A stretch of DNA of 6,994 bases from JBOGZD01 sp050697155. Lineage in GTDB: Bacteria > Actinomycetota > Thermoleophilia > Solirubrobacterales > 70-9. The position numbers were made by a program, and so were the translations under genes. The notes under the pieces are model-generated. The model did not search any database. It saw only the letters and a list, made by a program, of their open reading frames with translations, and had not been told where the DNA came from. Every line of letters begins with the position of its first letter. Positions within the stretch are counted from its first letter, which is position 1. Location: NCBI GenBank assembly GCA_050697155.1, contig JBOGZD010000134.1:1-6994 (forward strand), given 5' to 3'. Below, piece by piece: positions 1 through 6,994 of this stretch.

Positions 1-907
1 CGTCGTCACCGGCGACGTTTCGGTCGATCACCGAGTCGCGGAGCAGGACCCCGGTGGCGTCGGCGGGGCTGGTGTCGTCGACGTAGACGCCGCCGCCGCT
101 CTCCTCGGCCTGGTTCTCGGAGATCCGCGAGGAGATCACCGACAGCGAGCCTTCGTCCAGATAGATCGCGCCGCCGTCGCCGTAGAAGGTGTCGTTGCCG
201 GTCAGCGTCGAGCCGGTGATCGTCACGTCGGTCGATGCAAAGAGCGCGCCCCCGCTGCGGCCGGCGTCGTTGCCCAAGAACTCGGAGCCGGTGACCGTCA
301 GCGAGTCGTTGTTGGCGCTGATCGCGCCGCCGTCGGAGGCGAAGCCATACACGTAGCTGAAGCGGATCGCCGAGTCGGCGATCGCCAGCGGGCCGGAGCC
401 GGAGGCGGCGTAGAGCGCGCCGCCGTTGTTGTTGTAGCCGCCGGCGCCGCTGAGCAGCGTCAGCCCCGAGATCGTCGTCGCGTCGGGAGAGGCGGTGTCG
501 AGGTAGAAGATCCGGTCGTAGCGGTTGCCGTCGACCTCGATCACGTCGGCCCCGGGCCCCTGGATCGTGACCCCGTCCTCGATCCGGATGTCGCCGAAGG
601 AGGCGGCGAGCTCGATCCGCCCCGAGAGCCCCGACTGGAAGGTGACCAGGTCGGGGTCGGAGGCAGTGGAGGCGTTGGCGGCGTAGACCGCCTCGCGCAA
701 GGAGCAGTCGGCGTCGCAGGTGCCGTCGTTTGTGTCGGCGAGCTTGGTGACCGGGAAGTTCGCCGCCTGTGCCGCCGGGGCGAAGACGACCGTGGCGCCG
801 AGCGCGGCGCCGGCGCCGAGCGCGCCTCGCTTCGCGAGCCTGCCGTGGCACTTTGCCTCCCGCTCGACCTGACGCTCGCGGGCCCTGCGCATCTGGCGCT
901 CCGACAT
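1..907 (-). CDS. CSLREA-domain secreted right-handed beta-helix protein, 5' part (runs off left edge)
   Basis: Reading the minus strand from ATG at 907 gives 302 uninterrupted codons to the window edge, so the C-terminus is missing. A strong Shine-Dalgarno AGGAGG (913-918) lies 5 nt before the ATG and fixes the start. Residues 1-27 are Arg/Glu-rich. Residues 28-48 are a hydrophobic Ala/Gly stretch ending AQA, then ANF, as in a Sec signal peptide with cleavage after residue 48. Residues 53-78 hold the CSLREA N-terminal domain, with the signature CSLREA at 68-73 and a nearby Cys64. The rest consists of beta-helix rungs: GGA-L/I-type motifs recur at about 162, 193, 219, 245 and 271, the last four spaced exactly 26 residues apart. 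Many Asn, Asp, Ser and Thr residues fit an exported solenoid. Members of this family are secreted or surface proteins of mostly unknown ligand; a polysaccharide-binding or adhesive role is only a guess. The gene follows acs on the same strand but has its own promoter. Confidence 0.85.
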   Translation of the reverse strand, partial: MSERQMRRARERQVEREAKCHGRLAKRGALGAGAALGATVVFAPAAQAANFPVTKLADTNDGTCDADCSLREAVYAANASTASDPDLVTFQSGLSGRIELAASFGDIRIEDGVTIQGPGADVIEVDGNRYDRIFYLDTASPDATTISGLTLLSGAGGYNNNGGALYAASGSGPLAIADSAIRFSYVYGFASDGGAISANNDSLTVTGSEFLGNDAGRSGGALFASTDVTITGSTLTGNDTFYGDGGAIYLDEGSLSVISSRISENQAEESGGGVYVDDTSPADATGVLLRDSVIDRNVAGDD

Positions 908-965
908 TCTTGCCTCCTAACCCGGTGCGGACCCTCTTCTCACCCCCGGGGTCGGCGATCAACTC

Positions 966-995
966 ACCCTATCCAGCCCGCAGCGGCTTTGTCAA
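966..995 (-). promoter_or_regulatory. Sigma70-type promoter of the CSLREA gene
   Basis: On the minus strand a perfect -35 hexamer TTGACA (990-995) is followed after 18 nt by TAGGGT (966-971), an actinobacterial-looking -10 box. Transcription would start near 958-960, leaving a leader of about 50 nt that contains the AGGAGG ribosome binding site. The promoter lies in the 112-nt gap between the acs stop and the CSLREA start. This suggests the CSLREA gene is expressed independently of acs. No convincing terminator for acs is visible in the gap. Confidence 0.6.
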
Positions 996-1019
996 GGCGC
1001 GGCCGTCGCTCGTCGCGGT

Positions 1020-3017
<1,998 letters not shown>

Positions 3018-3063
3018 CTCTCCTCCTTCTCCAGCGCTCCAGGCCAAGCGTAATGATGGGCGG
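3018..3063. promoter_or_regulatory. 46-bp divergent control region between acs and the transporter
   Basis: Only 46 bp separate the two divergent start codons, so at least one promoter must extend into coding sequence. The acs ribosome binding site occupies 3022-3027. For the plus-strand gene, TAATGA (3051-3056) could be a -10 box 7 nt before the ATG, with a poor -35 (TCTCCA, 3028-3033) at 17-nt spacing. That arrangement would give a nearly leaderless mRNA, consistent with the absence of a Shine-Dalgarno sequence. For acs I see only a weak candidate, TACGCT, over the same bases on the other strand. Confidence 0.3.
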
Positions 3064-4233
3064 ATGCTCGGCAGGTTCTCGGCCGCGCACGCCGCCTTCG
3101 CGGGGATCTTCGTGGTCACAATGCTCGGGCTGCTCTCGGTGGGCGCAACGCTGCCGGTGTTGCCGCGGTACGTCAGCGGCCCGCTCGGCGGCGGCGACGT
3201 CGAGGTCGGCATCGTCACCGGCGCGTTCGCGATCACCGGCCTTGCCTGCCGCCCGCTCGCCGGCCACTTCGCCGACCGCCGCGGTCGCAAGCTGGTCGTG
3301 GTGGCCGGAGCGCTGCTGACCGCGGCCGCCGGGCTGCTCTATTTCGTCCCCGCCGGGGTGCCGGGCCTGATCGTCGCGCGCCTGTTCCTCGGCGCCGGCG
3401 AGGGGATGGTCTACACCGCAGGATCGGCCTGGATCGTCGACCTGAGCCCTCCCGCGCGTCGCGGCCGGATCATCGGGCTGTACGGGCTCTCGATCTGGGG
3501 CGGGCTGGCGCTCGGCCCGCCGATCGGCGAGCTGATCCTCCAGGCGACCAGCTTCGAGATGGTCTGGGCGTTCGCCGCCGGAGCGCCGCTGCTCGGTGCC
3601 TTGATCGCCTCGCGGATCGGCGAGGCGTTCCGGCCGCGCGCGGACTCGTCCTTCGAGCCCCGCCTGCTCTCGCCCGAGGCGCTTCGCCCGGGGCTCGGCT
3701 TGTCGCTGGCGATCGTCGGCTACGCGGCGGTGGCGGCGTTCATCGTCCTCCACCTCGACGAGCGCGGCATCGGCCACGGGGCGGCGGTGTTCACCGCGTT
3801 CGCGGCGAGCGTGGTCGCGATGCGGATCGCCGGCGGTTGGCTGCCCGACCGCTACGGCCCGATCCGCTGCACGGTCGCCGCGGGGACGATCGAGGCCGTC
3901 GGGCTGGTCGCGATCGGCGCCGCCGAGAGCCTGGTGACGGCGCTGATCGGCGCGGTAGCCATGGGGGCGGGCTTCTCGCTTCTGTTCCCCTCGCTGGCGC
4001 TGCTGGTGATCAACCGCGTGCGCGAGGAGCGCCGTGGGGTCGCGATGGGCACCTTCACCGCCTTCTTCGACCTCGGCATGGGCCTGGGCAGCCCGGCCGC
4101 GGGCGCCGCGGCGGCGATCGGCGGCTACGAAGCGGCATTCGGCCTCGCCGCGGTCGCCTCGCTCGGGACGGTGGCGGTGGCCCTCTCGCTCAGAGGCATG
4201 AGCGCCAGCGCCCCGGCTACCGAGCCTGCATAG
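3064..4233 (+). CDS. Major facilitator superfamily (MFS) transporter, 12-TM, substrate unknown
   Basis: The 389-aa product is an inner-membrane secondary transporter, probably a drug or metabolite exporter. Alternating hydrophobic blocks fit 12 membrane helices. The first is about residues 12-33. The MFS signature motif A, GHFADRRGRK (67-76), lies in the loop between helices 2 and 3, and its degenerate repeat GGWLPDRYGP (257-266) lies at the equivalent place in the second half, as expected from the internal duplication. A longer loop around 185-210 separates the halves. ATG at 3064 is chosen because helix 1 begins soon after it. The frame stays open back to a TTG at 2998, but that would overlap the acs start and add a non-hydrophobic leader. 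No Shine-Dalgarno precedes the ATG, so leaderless translation is possible. The gene diverges from acs; acetate transport is conceivable from position alone, but nothing in the sequence shows it. Its last 17 bp overlap the convergent vapC. Confidence 0.85.
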   Translation: MLGRFSAAHAAFAGIFVVTMLGLLSVGATLPVLPRYVSGPLGGGDVEVGIVTGAFAITGLACRPLAGHFADRRGRKLVVVAGALLTAAAGLLYFVPAGVPGLIVARLFLGAGEGMVYTAGSAWIVDLSPPARRGRIIGLYGLSIWGGLALGPPIGELILQATSFEMVWAFAAGAPLLGALIASRIGEAFRPRADSSFEPRLLSPEALRPGLGLSLAIVGYAAVAAFIVLHLDERGIGHGAAVFTAFAASVVAMRIAGGWLPDRYGPIRCTVAAGTIEAVGLVAIGAAESLVTALIGAVAMGAGFSLLFPSLALLVINRVREERRGVAMGTFTAFFDLGMGLGSPAAGAAAAIGGYEAAFGLAAVASLGTVAVALSLRGMSASAPATEPA

Positions 4234-4654
4234 GGTCGCGTACCTCAACTCCGTCGAACCGCCGGAACGAGCGATCACGCGTGTAGAGAACGCGGACCCC
4301 ATGCTGCCGCATCAGCGCGACCAGGTGCGCGTCGGGCACCTCGTTGCCCCGAGCCTGCTCTCCCGCTGTGTCGCGGTACACGTCCCAGAACCCGGGCTCC
4401 TCGCCCGCCGCGTGAACATGTGGACGGGCGAGCAGCCCGGCGACGTTCCCCATCGCTTGGACCGCGCCAAGCGGCCGCGGGAGGATCGCGGCGTGAGTGA
4501 CGATCCTCAGATAGCCGATCGCAACGGGCCAAAAGACATAGACGATGTCGGGGCCCGCAGCGAGGCGCCCGAGCAGGTCCCGCGCTGCGTCGTGCGCCGG
4601 ATCGGCCTGGTTCGATGCGTAGACGAGCACGTTGACGTCGATCGTCGTGCTCAT
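4217..4654 (-). CDS. vapC: VapC-type PIN-domain toxin ribonuclease
   Basis: This 145-aa PIN-domain protein is the predicted toxin of a type II toxin-antitoxin pair. Such toxins are Mg-dependent RNases acting on RNA in the cytoplasm. Visible acidic residues that could bind metal are D6 in IDVNVLVYA, D108 in EVPDAHLVAL (E105 nearby), and D127 in TRDRSF. The mid-protein segment AIGYLRIVTH (45-54), followed by LPRPL, resembles the mycobacterial-type VapC subfamily, in which LR replaces the more usual Glu-Leu/Phe, so the second classical acidic residue is not evident. The ATG (4652-4654) overlaps the vapB stop codon as ATGA, indicating translational coupling. The C-terminal 17 bp overlap the convergent transporter gene. 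The exact RNA target cannot be inferred from the sequence. Confidence 0.88.
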   Translation of the reverse strand: MSTTIDVNVLVYASNQADPAHDAARDLLGRLAAGPDIVYVFWPVAIGYLRIVTHAAILPRPLGAVQAMGNVAGLLARPHVHAAGEEPGFWDVYRDTAGEQARGNEVPDAHLVALMRQHGVRVLYTRDRSFRRFDGVEVRDPMQAR

Positions 4655-4890
4655 CCGGACCGCTCGAGAGCGGCGCGGACCGCCTCCTTGTCCTCGAGAT
4701 CGACCCGCGGCTGTCCCAGATCCCGGCTGACCCAGTCGAGTGGCGCCGGTTGCGCGGGCTCCCGATCCTCGGCAAGCGCGCGCGTCAGGGCCTCCGACGC
4801 GACGGCGCCCATGCTCTTGCCCTCTCGCCTGCTGAGGCGGCGGAGCCTGCGAAGGACCTGGGCGTCGAGATCGAGGGTCGTGCGCGGCAT
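4651..4890 (-). CDS. vapB: VapB-type ribbon-helix-helix antitoxin
   Basis: The 79-aa product is the predicted antitoxin, which binds and neutralises VapC and represses the operon. The N-terminus carries a ribbon-helix-helix fold: strand TTLDLD (4-9), helix A (about 10-22), the GKSM turn (24-27), and helix B AVASEALTRAL (29-39). The acidic C-terminal tail (about 50-79, including DLGQPRVDLEDKEAV) is the likely toxin-binding part. The frame is open upstream to 5079, but that extension runs through group II intron RNA and the exon junction. ATG at 4890 gives the normal VapB length and begins right before the DNA-binding strand. No Shine-Dalgarno precedes it. The candidate -10 box lies 8 nt upstream, so a leaderless transcript is likely. 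It is the first gene of a two-gene operon, with a 4-nt overlap to vapC. Confidence 0.88.
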   Translation of the reverse strand: MPRTTLDLDAQVLRRLRRLSRREGKSMGAVASEALTRALAEDREPAQPAPLDWVSRDLGQPRVDLEDKEAVRAALERSG

Positions 4891-4896
4891 GATGCG

Positions 4897-4919
4897 TGAT
4901 GCTAGCAGTCCCAGCATCA
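4897..4919. promoter_or_regulatory. Palindromic candidate operator for VapB autoregulation
   Basis: TGATGCT (4897-4903) and AGCATCA (4913-4919) form a perfect 7-bp inverted repeat with a 9-bp spacer. It covers the proposed -10 box and the spacer. Related half-sites flank it: another TGATGC at 4890-4895 overlapping the start codon, and TTCATCA at 4924-4930 over the -35 box. Ribbon-helix-helix antitoxins typically bind paired short half-sites over their own promoter, so this is the likely VapB(C) operator. Binding is inferred, not shown. Confidence 0.5.
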
Positions 4920-4927
4920 GATGTTCA
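4899..4927 (-). promoter_or_regulatory. Putative vapBC promoter
   Basis: On the minus strand TGAACA (4922-4927, 4/6 to the -35 consensus) is followed after exactly 17 nt by TAGCAT (4899-4904, 4/6 to the -10 consensus). Transcription would start at or within a few bases of the vapB ATG at 4890, which fits the missing Shine-Dalgarno. The whole promoter lies in the 3' exon, 35 nt downstream of the intron end, so the intron insertion left it intact. Confidence 0.4.
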
Positions 4928-4949
4928 TCAGAAGAGCCGCGGTTGCTCG

Positions 4950-4959
4950 AGCCCAGGCG
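4950..4959 (-). repeat. 3'-exon arm of target hairpin split by the intron
   Basis: On the minus strand CG CCTGGGCT (4950-4959) is complementary to the arm at 6909-6919. With the intron removed, the two arms make a 10-bp stem with one bulged G and a 10-nt loop, ACCAGCCG^AC, where ^ marks the insertion point. The arm lies 23 nt upstream of the vapBC -35 box. Confidence 0.55.
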
Positions 4960-4961
4960 GT

Positions 4962-5031
4962 GTAGGGTCGGCGGGAGGCCGTCGCGGCCCTTGGGGCCTT
5001 GCGACCAGCGGCACCGCTGGGCCTCCCGCCG
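4962..5031 (-). ncRNA. Group II intron domain VI with branched three-way structure
   Basis: A 12-bp basal stem pairs 5020-5031 (CGGCGGGAGGCC) with 4969-4980 (GGCCTCCCGCCG). It encloses two complete hairpins back to back: CAGCGG/CCGCTG (5006-5019), and GTCGC/GCGAC continued by GGCCC/GGGCC with a CAA loop (4981-5005). Just outside the basal stem A4968 is unpaired, followed by CCCTAC to the intron end. This is the expected branch-point adenosine, 7 nt from the 3' splice site. Domain VI is normally a single short hairpin, so the forked top is atypical. Confidence 0.7.
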
Positions 5032-5038
5032 CCACCTC

Positions 5039-5071
5039 GAACCGCTCGTGCGGTTCTCCCGCAAGCGGCTC
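5039..5071 (-). ncRNA. Group II intron domain V (catalytic core hairpin)
   Basis: This 33-nt hairpin starts GAGCCGC and ends GCGGUUC. The lower stem pairs bases 1-8 with 26-33 and contains the catalytic triad AGC at bases 2-4. A two-base CG bulge (bases 24-25) interrupts the 3' strand, and the upper stem UGCGG/CCGCA is capped by GAGAA. The layout matches domain V, the most conserved part of group II introns, which binds the catalytic metal ions. The usual length is 34 nt with a GNRA tetraloop; here the loop has five bases. Confidence 0.9.
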
Positions 5072-5104
5072 TCCGACACCCTTCACCGTGTCGCGTGCGC
5101 CCGG

Positions 5105-6430
5105 TCAATAGCGAACCGTTCCGCTGAGCCGGTAAACGCCGAGGCCGCTGACCCACCGGTGATCAAACCTGGTGGTCCAGTTGCCGCCTCGCAGCCCGTG
5201 CTTTGCCGACGCCAGCATCGCCATGCGCTGGTTGACGTAGTGATCGACGGCGGAGAACTTCTGCGCCGAGTTGCCTCGGCGAAAGTACTCCCCCCAGCCC
5301 CGCAGCACGGGGTTGAGGTTTGCGACCACCACCTCCAGCGGCTGGCCGGCGTAGGGGCGCCGACGCGTCAGGGCTCTGACCTTGGCCCGGACCCGGCGCA
5401 TCGAGCGCGCCGAGGGCCAGCGGTGCAGGTAATAGCGACCCGGCCACTTCCTCGACTCGCGCTTTCGCATCTGAAAGCCGAGGAAGTCAAAGCCCTCGGA
5501 GCCCCTGGTGAGGCGCACGATCGTGGTCTTCTCGGGGCTCAGACGAAGCCCCAGGGTGGCCAGGACCGCCGCCACCTGCAAGCGCGCCGCCTCGGCGCGC
5601 TCGCGGGTGGCGCAGAGGACGACCAGGTCATCTGCATAGCGCACCAGCTCTCCCAGCCTGCCGCCGACCGTTGCCCAGCGCTCATCCAGAGCGCTCAGGG
5701 CGACGTTGGCGAGCAGCGGCGAGAGCGGCGAGCCCTGTGGGGTGCCCGCCTCCATCCGGGAGACGATCCCGCCCTCAAAGACCCCGGCCCGCAGCCAGCT
5801 TCGCAAGAGCTTCAACATGTCTCGATCCGAGACCCGGCGCTCTGCGCGCGCCATCAAGGCCTCGTGGTCGATCTCGTCGAAGCAGGACGCGATGTCGGCG
5901 TCGAGCACCCACTCCAGGCCCCGGTTGGCCGCCACGCGGACGGCCTCGGTCGCCTGGTGCGCGCTTCGCTTCGGGCGAAACCCGTAGCTGACCTGCAGAA
6001 AGTCGGGCTCGAAGATCGGCTCAAGCACGATCTTCGCCGCCGTCATCACCACTCGGTCGGCGAGCGTGGGGATGCCGAGCGGCCGCGCCTCGTGCGGTCG
6101 CCCGGGCTTTGGGATCTCGACTCGCCGCACCGGCGAGGGCCGATAGGTCTTGGCCCTGAGCCTTGCGGCGAGCCCTTCGAGGAACGCGTCCGGCCCCGAA
6201 CGCTCGACAACCTCGATGGTCAATCCATCGACGCCGGGGGCGCCCCGGTTTGCGCGGACGTCGGCCCAGGCCCTTGCAAGCACGTCCTTGCGGGCGAGCT
6301 TGTCATAGAGGGCGTGGAACCTTCGCCGCCGATCGGACTTGGCGGCGCGGTAGAGCACGCGCCGGAGGGCTCGGACGGGGTCCACGCCTTCGGCGCGGCT
6401 GACGGACCTAGCCGATCTCTCGGCACTCAT
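5105..6430 (-). CDS. ltrA: Group II intron reverse transcriptase/maturase (LtrA family, no endonuclease domain)
   Basis: The 441-aa protein helps its own intron RNA fold and splice, and copies it into DNA at new sites. Finger and palm motifs are in order: RPLGIPTLADRVV (116-128), SYGFRP (148-153), DADIASCFDEID (177-188) with the first catalytic aspartate D179, GTPQGSPLSPLLANV (229-243), and the active-site YADD (265-268) with D267 and D268. The maturase/thumb domain includes LNPVLRGWGEYFR (372-384) and the C-terminal GLGVYRLSGTVRY (429-441). The protein ends there: no Cys/His HNH endonuclease module follows, so mobility would depend on single-stranded or replicating targets, as known for En-minus introns. 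All catalytic residues are present and there is no frameshift. ATG at 6430 has AAGGA about 11 nt upstream. The gene occupies domain IV; domain V begins 33 nt after its stop. Confidence 0.95.
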   Translation of the reverse strand: MSAERSARSVSRAEGVDPVRALRRVLYRAAKSDRRRRFHALYDKLARKDVLARAWADVRANRGAPGVDGLTIEVVERSGPDAFLEGLAARLRAKTYRPSPVRRVEIPKPGRPHEARPLGIPTLADRVVMTAAKIVLEPIFEPDFLQVSYGFRPKRSAHQATEAVRVAANRGLEWVLDADIASCFDEIDHEALMARAERRVSDRDMLKLLRSWLRAGVFEGGIVSRMEAGTPQGSPLSPLLANVALSALDERWATVGGRLGELVRYADDLVVLCATRERAEAARLQVAAVLATLGLRLSPEKTTIVRLTRGSEGFDFLGFQMRKRESRKWPGRYYLHRWPSARSMRRVRAKVRALTRRRPYAGQPLEVVVANLNPVLRGWGEYFRRGNSAQKFSAVDHYVNQRMAMLASAKHGLRGGNWTTRFDHRWVSGLGVYRLSGTVRY

Positions 6431-6900
6431 CAGCGTCTTGTCCTTCCTTTGCGTGCGCAGGTGAAGCAGGGGCCCTTCGCTCGGTCGGGTTGTGTTGTCC
6501 CGGCCATCGTCGCTACTACGACCCCCTCCGACTCCCGCTCGACCGCCCGCCGTTTCCCGGGGTCACCGGTTATCGGCCGGCAAGCTTCCCGCCACTTGGC
6601 GGGGTCGAGACGGGTCTCTCCAGTTCCCAGGACGGCCTTGCGCTCGTTCCGCTCCCAATACGCCGGAGGGTTCCTCGGCGCCCGCTTCCGGTCTCTCGGA
6701 CGCCTTCCGTGGCCTTCGCCGCCGCGGAAACGGCTCGGCACCCTCTCTTCCACTCTCGTGGCGGTTGACGACGCTTGCTCGGGCTTCGCTTTCGCTGCGG
6801 ACCGAGTGCTCGCTCGGCCCCGCTTCGCACCCGGCCTCTCGGCCGCGCACGGGGGCTTCGCTACCGGGGACCCGGATGTCTCCCCGGACCGGACTCGCAC
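6431..6900 (-). ncRNA. Group II intron 5' ribozyme domains (I to IV start)
   Basis: This 470-nt stretch between the intron start and the RT gene should hold domains I-III and the start of domain IV. Visible structure includes a hairpin near the 5' end (CCGGGG at 6882-6887 pairing with CCCCGG at 6864-6869). Near 6485-6525 there is the segment ATGGCCGGGACAACACAACC, of a kind I associate with group II intron RNAs from memory, which can fold into a hairpin with the CCCG that follows. I did not resolve the full secondary structure. A stop-free reading frame crosses the region but looks like a by-product of high GC. Confidence 0.65.
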
Positions 6901-6908
6901 CGGCTGGT

Positions 6909-6919
6909 CGCCCTGGGCT
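6909..6919 (-). repeat. 5'-exon arm of target hairpin split by the intron
   Basis: On the minus strand AGCCCAGG (6912-6919), then a bulged G and CG, form the left arm of an inverted repeat whose right arm lies on the other side of the intron. It starts about 11 nt after the TAA of the gene entering from the right edge, the position expected for an intrinsic terminator. No T-run follows the reconstructed hairpin, which is common in high-GC bacteria, so the terminator role remains an inference. Confidence 0.55.
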
Positions 6920-6929
6920 TGTCATTCGG

Positions 6930-6994
6930 TTACGTCATGTCGATCTCCTTCTCTTCATGGCGCCCGAACTGCTGGACGCACTCCGCGGAACCGC
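6930..6994 (-). CDS. Possible 3' end of an upstream gene (20 codons visible)
   Basis: Entering from the right edge on the minus strand, one frame reads ...AECVQQFGRHEEKEIDMT and stops at TAA (6930-6932). The charged, helix-like composition and the hairpin arm just downstream are compatible with a gene end. The stretch is too short for a family call. A competing view is that AAGGAG (6945-6950) followed by ATG (6936-6938) is a start site, but that ATG is followed after one codon by TAA. No function can be assigned. Confidence 0.35.
   Translation of the reverse strand, partial: GSAECVQQFGRHEEKEIDMT

Larger units (their letters stand above)
4962..6900 (-). mobile_element. Group II intron, complete, about 1939 nt
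   Basis: The minus strand carries all parts of a self-splicing retroelement. The 5' end is GTGCG (6896-6900), matching GUGYG. It is followed by roughly 470 nt of structured RNA, the reverse transcriptase/maturase gene, domain V (5039-5071) and domain VI. The 3' end is put at CTAC (4962-4965), matching the AY rule and placing a bulged A (4968) 7 nt from the end. After the RT stop a 6-bp hairpin CGACAC/GTGTCG (5074-5093) leads into domain V. The protein lacks an endonuclease domain, as in the compact bacterial classes C-F; I could not settle the class. Everything needed for splicing looks intact, so it may be active. I could not convincingly assign the exon-binding site EBS1 for the 5' exon end CAGCCG, so the boundaries rest on end consensus, branch-point spacing and the exon hairpin. 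Confidence 0.85.

Noticed and set aside
6..962. A 318-codon minus-strand frame overlapping the CSLREA gene
   Set aside because: It is almost purely Arg/Gly/Ala-rich. The alternative frame from 907 has a strong Shine-Dalgarno, a signal peptide and the CSLREA signature.
3018..3290. N-terminal 91-residue extension of Acs
   Set aside because: It passes through the divergent transporter gene. A strong ribosome binding site and the family start point fall at 3017.
4969..5031. The long GGCGGGAGGCC/GGCCTCCCGCC inverted repeat as a terminator or IS end
   Set aside because: Its position directly after domain V, with a bulged A and CTAC end, explains it as domain VI of the intron. There is no T-run.
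4891..5079. 63-residue N-terminal extension of VapB
   Set aside because: It would be encoded by intron domains V and VI plus the exon junction; 79 aa from 4890 is the normal antitoxin length.
6430..6900. A 156-codon minus-strand frame starting with GTG at the first base of the intron and ending TGATG over the RT start codon
   Set aside because: It covers the structured 5' ribozyme RNA, has an Arg/Gly/Ser/Pro-rich low-information product, no ribosome binding site, and resembles other stop-free frames in this GC-rich sequence.
4950..6919. Flanking exon repeat as an integron attC site
   Set aside because: It has an inverted repeat, but the conserved RYYYAAC/GTTRRRY core sites are absent and there is no integron cassette context.

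Overview
This is GC-rich bacterial DNA that looks chromosomal, most likely from an actinobacterium and plausibly Solirubrobacterales/Thermoleophilia. That placement is inferred from the very high GC, the TTGACA/TAGGGT-type promoter, and a CSLREA-domain secreted beta-helix protein with a long Arg/Ala-rich signal peptide. No rRNA or other direct taxonomic marker is present.

Layout from left to right. Positions 1-907 (minus) carry the N-terminal 302 residues of a secreted CSLREA/right-handed beta-helix protein that runs off the left edge; it has its own promoter at 966-995. Positions 1020-3017 (minus) are a full-length AMP-forming acetyl-CoA synthetase (acs). Only 46 bp away, a 12-helix major facilitator family transporter diverges on the plus strand (3064-4233). 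Its 3' end overlaps by 17 bp the 3' end of a convergent vapC toxin gene (4217-4654, minus). vapC is coupled by an ATGA overlap to a ribbon-helix-helix vapB antitoxin (4651-4890, minus). A recognisable promoter and a TGATGCT/AGCATCA palindrome lie just upstream of vapB.

The right-hand 2 kb is one apparently intact group II intron on the minus strand. It begins with GTGCG at 6900 and ends in CTAC near 4962, about 1939 nt. It contains the 5' ribozyme domains, a 441-aa reverse transcriptase/maturase without an HNH endonuclease domain (5105-6430), a well-formed domain V (5039-5071) and an unusually branched domain VI with a bulged adenosine 7 nt from the 3' end. The two flanking exons hold the two arms of one inverted repeat (AGCCCAGG...CCTGGGCT). 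Before insertion, the target was therefore a terminator-like hairpin, about 11 nt beyond the stop codon of a gene that enters from the right edge, and the intron sits in the hairpin loop. The vapBC promoter and operator lie in the 3' exon and were left intact.

The genes do not form one pathway: acetate activation, transport, a toxin-antitoxin module and a retroelement are side by side. I see no evidence for a wholly new system. The points most worth a second look are the intron's target hairpin, its three-way domain VI, and the vapBC operator.
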